Positions 33,267 to 40,208 of a stretch of DNA of 40,208 nt are shown here, piece after piece. The stretch covers positions 1 through 40,208 of the forward strand of contig NZ_JAKEDR010000008.1 of NCBI RefSeq assembly GCF_023653455.1. Direction: 5' to 3'. The notes below the pieces were generated by a model. That model saw nothing but the letters and a program-made list of their open reading frames with translations, did no database searches and was not told the origin of the DNA. The position numbers and the translations under genes are program-made. Each line of letters starts with the position of its first letter. Within the stretch, counting starts at the first letter, position 1. The stretch comes from Paraclostridium ghonii (GTDB lineage Bacteria > Bacillota > Clostridia > Peptostreptococcales > Peptostreptococcaceae).

Positions 33267-33695
33267 ATTCATCCTCTTTTAATAAAACCCTTCCACTAAA
33301 AGGTATTATCGTTATTTTAATTTTTTTGTCTTTTGAGTTAATTAATATCGTTTCTCCTTTTGAACTTAGTGTACCATCAGATTTGAATTTTATTGTTGAT
33401 GATGGATATGATAAGTTTGAGTTTTTGGGAAGGTATACTGTTTTTACTATACTAGCATTCTCTTTTATTACATATCTTGGTTGATCTTGTGAATTAATAT
33501 TTTCTAAACAAAAACTAAGATTTCCATTTAAGTTCATACTTCTAACATACCTTATATCTCCTACTAATTGCCTCGCAAATGAATCTACCTCATATTTTTG
33601 TGATTTTTCTTTTGGAAAGCTTATAACTAAAATAGCCATGATTATTCCAATTCCTATTACAAGTTCAACTAAAGTCACATTCCTTCTCTTTTCAT
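33256..33695 (-). CDS. Type IV pilin-like protein, GspH/FimT-like, frameshifted at its start
   Basis: The body 'NVTLVELVIGIGIIMAILVI' onward (about 142 residues) is a GspH/FimT-like pseudopilin with Glu at +5 of the mature form and a later 'SSTIKFKSDGTLSSKGETI' segment typical of this group. The only good ribosome site (AAGGAG, inside the end of the upstream gene) leads to an ATG at 33695, but that frame reads MKREGM and stops at 33677-33675. The pilin body is in the -1 frame. Adding one A to the run at 33692-33689 would give MKKRRN-VTLVELV, a normal prepilin leader. An in-frame ATG at 33747 exists but has no ribosome site and overlaps the upstream gene by 50 bases. So this is a point frameshift, an assembly error, or programmed slippage. 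Asn rather than Gly would be at -1. Confidence 0.65.
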
Positions 33696-33697
33696 AG

Positions 33698-34210
33698 TTA
33701 AATCTCCTTATAGTTATATTTATATACTCTTTTTTTATTTTCTTCATTTAAATTTATATTTATTTTAAATGAACACCTTGCAATTTTTTTAATTTTTTTA
33801 TTTTCTTTCCTACATTCTAAATCCAACTTTATATAGTTATCATCTAAGTAAATATCATTATTTACTACAAATATCTTTAAGTCGTCAACCTCTAAGTCTT
33901 CTATAGATTTTATAACATTTATTTTGTTATTTCCTAAAAAATAATCTTTGAATTTATCCTCTATATTTTCTTCTAAATCCTTACTTCCTAAAACGTTATT
34001 AACTAAAACGTTATTAACTTCTTCTAATATTTTGCTATAGCCTAAGTTTATACCTCCTTTTACATCATACTCTAGCTTCGTTGCATTTTCATGAGTACAT
34101 ACTATATCGTTATTTGTTTTAATAAGCTCTATACAAGCTAAACATATACAGCTTAATATAAAACAGCACAAAAGGGTTATAACCATTACTGATCCATTTT
34201 TTCTTTTCAA
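33698..34210 (-). CDS. Type IV pilin-like protein, GspK/PilX-like
   Basis: 170 residues starting with TTG at 34210, which overlaps the upstream stop (TTGA). It begins 'MKRKNGSVMVITLLCCFILS': basic leader, peptidase site G6^S7, hydrophobic helix, but no Glu at +5, a feature shared with GspK/PilX-type tip pilins. The rest is charged and Asn/Lys/Glu-rich, with no recognised fold beyond this. GGTGAG lies a few bases before the start. It is second in the four-gene pseudopilin run, and its 3' end contains the ribosome site for the next pseudopilin. Confidence 0.72.
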   Translation of the reverse strand: MKRKNGSVMVITLLCCFILSCICLACIELIKTNNDIVCTHENATKLEYDVKGGINLGYSKILEEVNNVLVNNVLGSKDLEENIEDKFKDYFLGNNKINVIKSIEDLEVDDLKIFVVNNDIYLDDNYIKLDLECRKENKKIKKIARCSFKININLNEENKKRVYKYNYKEI

Positions 34211-34575
34211 TTTCTCACCACATAACTATCTATTATTATTTCTTTTTCATAATACTTTACGCTAACTGATACTTTATAACATTCATAGTAATCTTGATTT
34301 TTTATTATTTTTGAATTTATAGAATATTCATCAATAGTTTTACTAGCATTTTCATATAAATTTTCTTCATTGTTGTTTTGCATTTTATATTCTATATTAC
34401 TCATTTCATTTTTTGCTAAATTAATCATTTGGTTGGTTTGTTGGTTTTTTTTCAAATTAAAAACACTAGTTGAAAATACGCTTACAACTAGTGATGATAT
34501 TATTCCTATTAAACTTAAAGCTACTATATTTTCTAAAATAAAATATCCTTTTTTCTTATTTTTATCTTTATACAT
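34207..34575 (-). CDS. Type IV pilin-like protein, GspI/PilV-like
   Basis: 122 residues. 'MYKDKNKKKGYFILENIVAL' has a ten-residue basic leader, peptidase site G10^Y11 and Glu at +5, then a hydrophobic helix to about residue 32. The short polar C-terminal domain and its position first in the run fit GspI/PilV. The ATG overlaps the aroE stop by eight bases, and the nearest AAAGGA is about 12 bases away, so translation probably depends on coupling to aroE. It overlaps the next pilin by four bases. Confidence 0.75.
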   Translation of the reverse strand: MYKDKNKKKGYFILENIVALSLIGIISSLVVSVFSTSVFNLKKNQQTNQMINLAKNEMSNIEYKMQNNNEENLYENASKTIDEYSINSKIIKNQDYYECYKVSVSVKYYEKEIIIDSYVVRN

Positions 34576-35419
34576 TTTTTAATATATCCTTTAAATTTCC
34601 ATTCTCATTTACATAAATACCTGTCCATATATAAAATCCTTGTATAGCTTGATTTATAAGCATATCTATTCCATAAACAATATCAAGATTATTTTTTTTA
34701 CCCCAAGAGATAAATCTCGTTTCCTGTGGATTATATACAATATCGCATAAAAGTATGTCTTTTTTTATTAAATATATACTTTCATCAATTGGGCAATTAT
34801 CTTTATCTTTATCCATTCCAATAGGAGTTGTATTTATAATTATATCTATATTTTCTAAATCTTCTTTAGTTATAATCTCTGTTGAATATTTTGAATTTAC
34901 GTTGAAATTTCCATTTATAATATCACATATTTCTTTTGCATTTTTTTTACTTCTATTTCTTATTTCTATTTCTTTAACACCATTTGATGCCATTTCTACA
35001 GCTATACTTCTAGCAGCTCCACCAGCTCCTATTATTAAAATTTTTTTATTATAAATGTCATGCCCTTTATCTATTATAGATTTAACAAACCCAATCCCAT
35101 CTGTATTGTATCCAATTAACTTTCCATTATCATTTTTGATAGTGTTTACTGCACCTATCAATAATGCGTTTTTTTCAACTTCATCTAAATACTTCATTAT
35201 ATCTACTTTATGAGGAATAGTTACATTACAACCTTTTATTCCTAAAGCTTTAATTCCTTTTACAGCATTTCCTAAATCATCACTTTTTACATCAAAGCAT
35301 ACATATTTCATATTTAGATTATTTTTATTTATTAAATAGTTATGTATATTAGGTGAAAAACTATGTTCAACTGGGCTTCCTAATAGACATAGTAAATTGG
35401 TTTTTGAATTTATATCCAT
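34568..35419 (-). CDS. aroE: Shikimate dehydrogenase
   Basis: 283 residues. The substrate domain has 'LLGSPVEHSFSPNIHNYL' and 'KGCNVTIPHKVDIMKYLDEV' (catalytic Lys), then 'AVNTIKNDNGKLIGYNTDGI'. The NADP-binding glycine loop is 'ILIIGAGGAARSIAVEMA', and 'NTTPIGM' and 'YGIDMLINQAIQGFYIWTG' follow. It reduces 3-dehydroshikimate to shikimate. AAGGAGGT precedes the ATG and a TATAAT lies about 40 bases upstream, so it heads the aroE-pilins-aroK-aroQ unit. Confidence 0.97.
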   Translation of the reverse strand: MDINSKTNLLCLLGSPVEHSFSPNIHNYLINKNNLNMKYVCFDVKSDDLGNAVKGIKALGIKGCNVTIPHKVDIMKYLDEVEKNALLIGAVNTIKNDNGKLIGYNTDGIGFVKSIIDKGHDIYNKKILIIGAGGAARSIAVEMASNGVKEIEIRNRSKKNAKEICDIINGNFNVNSKYSTEIITKEDLENIDIIINTTPIGMDKDKDNCPIDESIYLIKKDILLCDIVYNPQETRFISWGKKNNLDIVYGIDMLINQAIQGFYIWTGIYVNENGNLKDILKNV

Positions 35420-35459
35420 AATTACCTCCTTTTAACTTTTATTTCCATTTGTCATATAT

Positions 35460-35465
35460 ATTATA
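35460..35465 (-). promoter_or_regulatory. -10 element of the aroE-pilin-aroK unit
   Basis: TATAAT on the minus strand, 40 bases before the aroE ATG. The base set 17 bases upstream (TTAAAA) is a weak -35. The -10 is exact. Confidence 0.55.
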
Positions 35466-35492
35466 CAGCTTTATTTGCGCTTTTTTAAATTC

Positions 35493-35534
35493 AAAATAGG
35501 ATATCTCAAAATAAATTTTGAGATATCCTATTTT
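35493..35534. terminator. Perfect 19-bp hairpin upstream of aroE
   Basis: Bases 35493-35511 are the exact reverse complement of 35516-35534, loop TAAA. It ends in TATTTT on both strands and lies after the kinase genes, so it is a likely terminator for them. Confidence 0.75.
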
Positions 35535-35543
35535 AGATACTAA

Positions 35544-35584
35544 GGTATTATAAATTATCTAATTTGTAGATAAGTTATAATACC
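35544..35584. other. 18-bp imperfect hairpin next to the terminator
   Basis: GGTATTATAA...TTATAATACC arms (35544-35561 with 35567-35584) pair at 17 of 18 positions around a five-base loop. It lies between the terminator hairpin and a GC-rich block and lacks its own T run. Confidence 0.6.
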
Positions 35585-35672
35585 AACTGCTAAACTTAAG
35601 CAACGGACCGCATTTTCAAGGTTGTTAGCGACATGAAGTGGTTCGCCGACATAGTCTCTCAAGCAAAGCGAA
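35585..35672. other. GC-rich non-coding block, possible structured RNA or repeat
   Basis: About 88 bases right after the downstream kinase gene are clearly richer in G and C than everything around them (segments such as CAACGGACCGC and GGTTCGCCGAC). They carry no ORF of note and several short complementary segments: GCGA/TCGC near 35627 and GCAAC/GTTGT near 35599 and 35621. A hexamer ATGTCG repeats on the minus strand with similar flanks. Direction is unknown and I do not recognise a riboswitch or a known RNA. Confidence 0.4.
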
Positions 35673-35675
35673 TTT

Positions 35676-37958
35676 TTATAATGCATTAATCATAGAATAT
35701 TCAGCGTAAATGGATTCTTTATTTAATATGCAAATTTTCTTTTCATCATAATCGATTTTTTCTTTTATATTGATATTTATTTCTACCTCTATACTATTTG
35801 TATTTTCTAGTACATTGATTGATCCTCCATATATTTTAACTATAGATTTCGCAACTTCTAAATTCATATTTATATTTTCTTTTGATTGATTGTTTAAATA
35901 CGCATCTTTATCATGTCCACCTATGTTTTTGATATATATATTTAAACCCTTTATGTTATCTATAATTTCAACATATATAGTACTATTTTGTATTGATTGT
36001 TTTATCAACTTACTAAATAATAATAACATAATTCGCTCTATATCATAAGGATCTACTCTTATTAATTTTTCTTCTATATTTGTATCAAATATAAATTCTA
36101 TTTTATCGTCTATAGAGTATTTATTTATTTCAATTATTATGTCTTCAATCATACTTACAACATCATAACAATCTACCTTCGGCTTATAAAAATCTGCTTC
36201 TAATTTAGTCAATGTTATTATGTTTTCTATAAGTCTTAGTGATATATAACTTTGTTTTTGTACTGATTTGGTTACATTTGTTATAAGCCCATTTTTATTA
36301 TTTGATATTTCATCTTTAAAAACAGATTGTATTAATTGATTAGATGACATTATCAAGTTTAATGGTGTTTTTAGCTCATGTGACATGTTTATAAAAAAAT
36401 GATTTTTTTGCTTATATTCTAATTTTTTCTTAGCAATTTCTCTCTCTATTTTTTCTGCTTTTATCTTTTCAGTTATATCATTCATTATTCCTATACATGT
36501 CATTTTATTATTTATTTCCAGGGTAATTCCCCCTAATTCTACATCTATGTATTTACCTTTCTTATTTTGTATCTTATGTCGTATAAATTTGACATCTTGA
36601 CCAAATTTATTTAAAACCCAAGAAATATCTTCAATGATATGGCTATTGTTAAATTCACCTAAGTTTTCAAATCCACACATATTCAAAAGCACTTCATTTA
36701 CATAGGTAGTTTTTTTAGTCTCAAAATCATATATATATATTCCTTGTGGAATAGCACTTACTAGAGATATATAATTTTTAGCACTTTGCTCTATGCTTTT
36801 TAAAAGTAAATTATACTCTGTAACATCTCTTATTATAGCTATTTCTTTTTGTATATTATTTTCTTTGAAACTTGCTTTGTCCATATTTAAATACTTATTA
36901 TTATATTTATTTATATTTCCTACAAAACTTCCTTTTTCTTTTGTACTTAATATAAACTCTTTTAAACTGCTATCATATATATCTATTTCTAAATTGTTAT
37001 TGTTATTGTAAATAATTTCGCTGTTTTTTGTTACAACAATAGTATGAGGTATAGTCTCTACAGTTTTTTTGTATTTAATCTTATTATAATCAATAATTTT
37101 TTGCGAATATTTTTTATAAGTTATATCAGTCATTATACATATAACTCCCATTATTTTATTATTGACTTTTAAGGGTGTATACTCACAATCAAAGTATCTA
37201 TTGTCTTTGCTTATGACCTCTCTATTAATTTTAATACCTATATCATATACTTGTTGTAAATCTAATAATACTTCTGTGCTATTTTCTACGCTTTTGTTTA
37301 AGAACTGTGAGAACTTTATTTTGTAATTGCAATATGCATATTCTTTCCAAACATTTGAAAAACTACTGTCTTCATTTGAGATATAACCATATTTATCTAT
37401 TAAAATTACACACTTATTATTTTGTTCTAATATTATGTTTAGAATTTCTTTTTTATTATTTAATATTTCTAATAAGCTTTTTGTATCTTCTTTAATGCAT
37501 TTTAAATTATCAATTTTATTTTTAAGTTTATTTTTTAATATTTTCAATTCAACTACTATGATTTTGTTTTTCTCTGTATTCTTTTTAATGTATTTTCTTA
37601 AAGTTGTATATAATACTCCTAAGTCTATAGACAAATTGATAACAATATTTAGCTCTAAGAAATGCTTGTTAAAAAATATTATTAATAAAAATAACAAACA
37701 CAAAGAACCTATTTTAAGCTCTCTGTATTTATATTTTCTTATATTTGAATTATACACAGTGTGTATGATTATAAAACAAATAATCCATGATATAACATAC
37801 AAATGAGGTAATTGACTAAAATTAAAAAAGTTTAAAACTATAGATATTGCAACCATTCCAGTCAGAACAATTTTATTTTTACTAGCATAAGAAAAAACAC
37901 AAAATCCACTAACTAGCAAAATCGATATATTTAGTATATATATCAACTTATATCCCAT
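35676..37958 (-). CDS. Membrane PAS sensor kinase with intact histidine but degenerate ATP-binding domain
   Basis: 760 residues. About four membrane segments lie in residues 4-100; a coiled coil follows at 125-175; then three PAS-like regions (about 175-285, 295-385, 393-497), each ending near a 'DIT' or 'DVT' motif. The dimerisation/phosphoacceptor domain is normal: 'FFINMSHELKTPLNLIM' with H527. The catalytic domain is not. In the N box both asparagines are replaced (L646 and K650 in 'IMLLLFSKLIKQS'). G1 reads 'KNIGGHDKD' instead of DxGxG, the F box is absent, and G2 reads 'ENINMNLEVAK' in place of GxGxGL, although 'SIVKIYGGSI' after it still aligns. It therefore probably cannot bind ATP and would have to be phosphorylated in trans. 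GGGGGC precedes the ATG; the partner kinase gene ends 31 bases upstream. No response regulator is in the window. Confidence 0.88.
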   Translation of the reverse strand: MGYKLIYILNISILLVSGFCVFSYASKNKIVLTGMVAISIVLNFFNFSQLPHLYVISWIICFIIIHTVYNSNIRKYKYRELKIGSLCLLFLLIIFFNKHFLELNIVINLSIDLGVLYTTLRKYIKKNTEKNKIIVVELKILKNKLKNKIDNLKCIKEDTKSLLEILNNKKEILNIILEQNNKCVILIDKYGYISNEDSSFSNVWKEYAYCNYKIKFSQFLNKSVENSTEVLLDLQQVYDIGIKINREVISKDNRYFDCEYTPLKVNNKIMGVICIMTDITYKKYSQKIIDYNKIKYKKTVETIPHTIVVTKNSEIIYNNNNNLEIDIYDSSLKEFILSTKEKGSFVGNINKYNNKYLNMDKASFKENNIQKEIAIIRDVTEYNLLLKSIEQSAKNYISLVSAIPQGIYIYDFETKKTTYVNEVLLNMCGFENLGEFNNSHIIEDISWVLNKFGQDVKFIRHKIQNKKGKYIDVELGGITLEINNKMTCIGIMNDITEKIKAEKIEREIAKKKLEYKQKNHFFINMSHELKTPLNLIMSSNQLIQSVFKDEISNNKNGLITNVTKSVQKQSYISLRLIENIITLTKLEADFYKPKVDCYDVVSMIEDIIIEINKYSIDDKIEFIFDTNIEEKLIRVDPYDIERIMLLLFSKLIKQSIQNSTIYVEIIDNIKGLNIYIKNIGGHDKDAYLNNQSKENINMNLEVAKSIVKIYGGSINVLENTNSIEVEININIKEKIDYDEKKICILNKESIYAEYSMINAL

Positions 37959-37989
37959 AACCTACGCCCCCTATGTATTTATGGCTATT

Positions 37990-40208
37990 TTAGAAATATA
38001 TATCAGCAAATTCTATATACATTTTTTCAAATATAGATGTTCTTAAATCCTTTATATTTACTAAGTTTCTATCATCTATATTTTCATATTCTTTTAATGA
38101 GATTATAAATTCACTGCCTTTACCTTCCTCACTATTTACTTTTATGTTTCCATCTTGCAAGTCTAAAAAAGCTTTTACCAAAGCTAATCCAACTCCACAT
38201 CCTTCTGTATTTCTAGATAGTGTTTTATCTACTTGTCCAAATTTAGTAAATATAAATTTCAGTCTATCTTTAGGAATCCCTACCCCATAGTCTTTAATCC
38301 CTATATTTATAAAATCATTCTCTTTATACATATATACTTCTATCAAGCTTCCAATTTCACTAAATTTTATAGCATTAGATATTAAATTCAAAACTATTCT
38401 TTGAATTTTATCTAAATCTATTTTTAAAATACTGGAATCTATATCACTTTTAAACTTAATATACACCCCTTTATCGTGTAAATACTCATTTACACAATCT
38501 ACTATATTGTTTGTAAGTTTAACAATGTCACAATATACAAATTCAACACAACATACTCCATTTTCTACATCTACAACTTCATTCATGTTATTTATTAACC
38601 TTTGTAATCTATAGCAGTTTCGTTTAACTAGTTTTGTATAATTTTCTATATGTTTGGAATTAAATTTAGACTTATTGTTTTCTAATATCTTATTCATATT
38701 AGCTATATTATTTATAGGATCTTTTAGTAATTTAGATGTGTTTATTAAAAACTCATTTTTTACATGGTGTTGAACATTCACTAAATCGAGTTCTTTTATA
38801 GCTTCTAAAACTCGTTCTTCATTTTCTAGAAGTCTTACTATAGCTAATAGTTGTTGTTCTTCTTTTCTATCTATTATAGTAATACTTACAAAACAACTTT
38901 TACTTTTATCTATTTCATACCTTTTATTTTCTCCATAGCATGCACTGGAAATATAATCATTTATAAATTTATTTATGCTGTCTATTTTAACTTTCTTTAA
39001 AATTTTTATCATAGACTTATTTTGGTATATATATTCTTTACTTTTTTTATCTATAACCACAATACCATCTGGCAAATTTTGCGCTAATGCTCTGTATGTT
39101 TTTTGATTTGCTTCTAATTGTTTAAGAGCTTCTTCCATTTCTGTTATATCTACGATTATACTTAGTAAAATATCACATTCCCCAGTTTCTATCTTCGTAG
39201 TTATGACTTCTATATAAGTTTCATCTATAGTTTTAAACTTATTAATTATTTTATTTACTTTTCCCTTTCTAACTTCTTCTAAACTTTCATTTAATAATTT
39301 CCTTTCATCTTTTTGTATTTTATCTTTTATTCTTTCCAGACTAACTTCTTTTTCACTTTTATCAATCTTAAAAATTTCAAATACTGAATCATTTATATAT
39401 TTAATCGCCTCCATATCATGAATTATAACTCCATCAGTTAATACATCCATAAGTTTTCTATACTTTTCTTCACTATCATTTAATTGCTTTTGAATTACTG
39501 TACTTTGAGTTATATCATTGAATATACATATTTTAATTTCTTTATTTTCCCTGATTTCCTTTGTGCATATAAACCTATATACCTTATCTTCATTATCATA
39601 TAAATTTATAGATTTATAACTATTTATGTCTATTTTATTTATCATTTTTATGCATTCTTTTCCATTTTTAAAATTTTTAATTAGATAATTCAAAATATTA
39701 ACTTTGTTTAAATTGATATTTCTCCAAGAATGTTGATTACAATAAATTATGTTATTTTTTTCATTTAACATTACTATAGGCATATCTGACTCTTCAATTG
39801 ATTTATTTATATTTTTCTCTATTTTCAATATATCATCTTTGTATTCACATTGAATTATTGTCTCATTTTTTACATTTGAATTTAGTGTGTTTATATTTTC
39901 ATTTACTTTGTCTATTTTTTTTCTATTTTCATCAAATTTGCTTTTTTTCAATTTCATATTGTCTATTATAAAAAACTTGCATATAAATATATTTAGTAAA
40001 ATATTTAAAGCAAAATATACATTTAAATTAAAACCTAAATATATTAAACTTGCTGTATTTAGTGTTATTAAAGCTATAAGCTGAATGTTTTTAAGCTTTA
40101 ACTTATGCCTTACAGCATAAAAATAAATAGATTTTATAAATGTATATATTGCTAATATATACATATCTATTTTCGAAATTTTATAATTACTAGAAAGAAT
40201 ATATATAT
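37990..40208 (-). CDS. Membrane PAS sensor kinase with intact ATP site but no phosphoacceptor histidine (partial)
   Basis: At least 724 residues from an ATG at 40164. That ATG has no ribosome site and the frame stays open to the right edge, so the true start is probably outside and more membrane segments may be missing. Visible are hydrophobic segments around residues 28-68, a polar coiled region, and three PAS-like regions (about 118-222, 232-345, 355-450). The H-box region aligns as 'KNEFLINTSKLLKDPINNI': Lys (K478) replaces His and Leu replaces Glu. The catalytic domain is intact: N box 'NLISNAIKF' (593-601), G1 'DYGVGIP' (625-631), F box 'KFGQVDKT', G2 'GCGVGLALVK' (655-664). It should bind ATP but cannot accept phosphate at the usual place. 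It is 31 bases upstream of the complementary kinase gene. Confidence 0.85.
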   Translation of the reverse strand, partial: IYILSSNYKISKIDMYILAIYTFIKSIYFYAVRHKLKLKNIQLIALITLNTASLIYLGFNLNVYFALNILLNIFICKFFIIDNMKLKKSKFDENRKKIDKVNENINTLNSNVKNETIIQCEYKDDILKIEKNINKSIEESDMPIVMLNEKNNIIYCNQHSWRNINLNKVNILNYLIKNFKNGKECIKMINKIDINSYKSINLYDNEDKVYRFICTKEIRENKEIKICIFNDITQSTVIQKQLNDSEEKYRKLMDVLTDGVIIHDMEAIKYINDSVFEIFKIDKSEKEVSLERIKDKIQKDERKLLNESLEEVRKGKVNKIINKFKTIDETYIEVITTKIETGECDILLSIIVDITEMEEALKQLEANQKTYRALAQNLPDGIVVIDKKSKEYIYQNKSMIKILKKVKIDSINKFINDYISSACYGENKRYEIDKSKSCFVSITIIDRKEEQQLLAIVRLLENEERVLEAIKELDLVNVQHHVKNEFLINTSKLLKDPINNIANMNKILENNKSKFNSKHIENYTKLVKRNCYRLQRLINNMNEVVDVENGVCCVEFVYCDIVKLTNNIVDCVNEYLHDKGVYIKFKSDIDSSILKIDLDKIQRIVLNLISNAIKFSEIGSLIEVYMYKENDFINIGIKDYGVGIPKDRLKFIFTKFGQVDKTLSRNTEGCGVGLALVKAFLDLQDGNIKVNSEEGKGSEFIISLKEYENIDDRNLVNIKDLRTSIFEKMYIEFADIYF

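Noticed and set aside
35585..35672. T-box or c-di-GMP riboswitch
   Set aside because: No T-box core (GGGTGG..ACCGCG) and no GEMM-type conserved segments could be matched on either strand; only the GC richness is certain.

Overview
The window reads as a chromosomal segment of a very AT-rich Gram-positive anaerobe of the class Clostridia. The best fit is Peptostreptococcaceae (the Clostridioides/Paraclostridium/Romboutsia group). The evidence is the strong AT codon bias, GGAGG-type ribosome binding sites, a CodY regulator, a ferredoxin-type 2-oxoacid oxidoreductase operon with butyrate kinase, and the gene order rnc - radical SAM - smc - ftsY - ylxM - ffh - rpsP - khpA - rimM - trmD - rplS - rbgA. 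The family assignment is inference from gene content; no rRNA is present to confirm it. I saw no tRNA, rRNA, CRISPR array or insertion sequence.

Layout. At 1-1211 there is the start of a pentapeptide-repeat protein (minus strand, cut by the edge), a small cysteine-rich protein with an HNH-like C-terminus, and a protein of two DUF1540 domains. From 6143 down to 1390 (minus) lies an amino-acid catabolism operon: aminotransferase, iorA, iorB, butyrate kinase. From 12308 down to 6253 lies the conserved yraN-comM-dprA-topA-codY block. A lone plus-strand CapA-family gene (12459-13721) follows. Then come an FMN-dependent hydroxyacid dehydrogenase, rnhB and brnQ (minus). brnQ has a consensus sigma-A promoter with a CodY box directly downstream of the -10. 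From 29368 down to 17589 is the translation, secretion and chromosome-structure block from rnc to rbgA. From 35419 down to 29574 is a second block: aroE, four pseudopilin genes, aroK, aroQ, an Xaa-Pro peptidase, efp and a zinc-ribbon protein. The right end (35676-40208, minus) carries two adjacent membrane PAS-domain sensor kinases.

Most notable. The two sensor kinases are degenerate in opposite ways. The downstream protein keeps the phosphoacceptor histidine (H527) but has lost the N, G1 and G2 boxes of the ATP-binding domain. The upstream protein has an intact ATP-binding domain but a lysine (K478) where the histidine should be. Together they contain one complete kinase, which suggests an obligate trans-phosphorylating pair. 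Also notable: a pseudopilin whose only ribosome binding site and ATG are one base out of frame with its body; minor pilin genes overlapping into shikimate genes; a GC-rich, probably structured block after the kinases; and several long hairpins with large apical loops at 3' gene ends.

How it fits together. CodY (6253-7035) is encoded in the window and probably represses brnQ. The aminotransferase-Ior-Buk genes would turn aromatic or other amino acids into 2-oxo acids and then acyl-CoA with reduced ferredoxin, while the kinase could provide ATP from an acyl phosphate. The remaining minus-strand genes are core housekeeping operons arranged head to tail, with short gaps and intrinsic terminators between transcription units.
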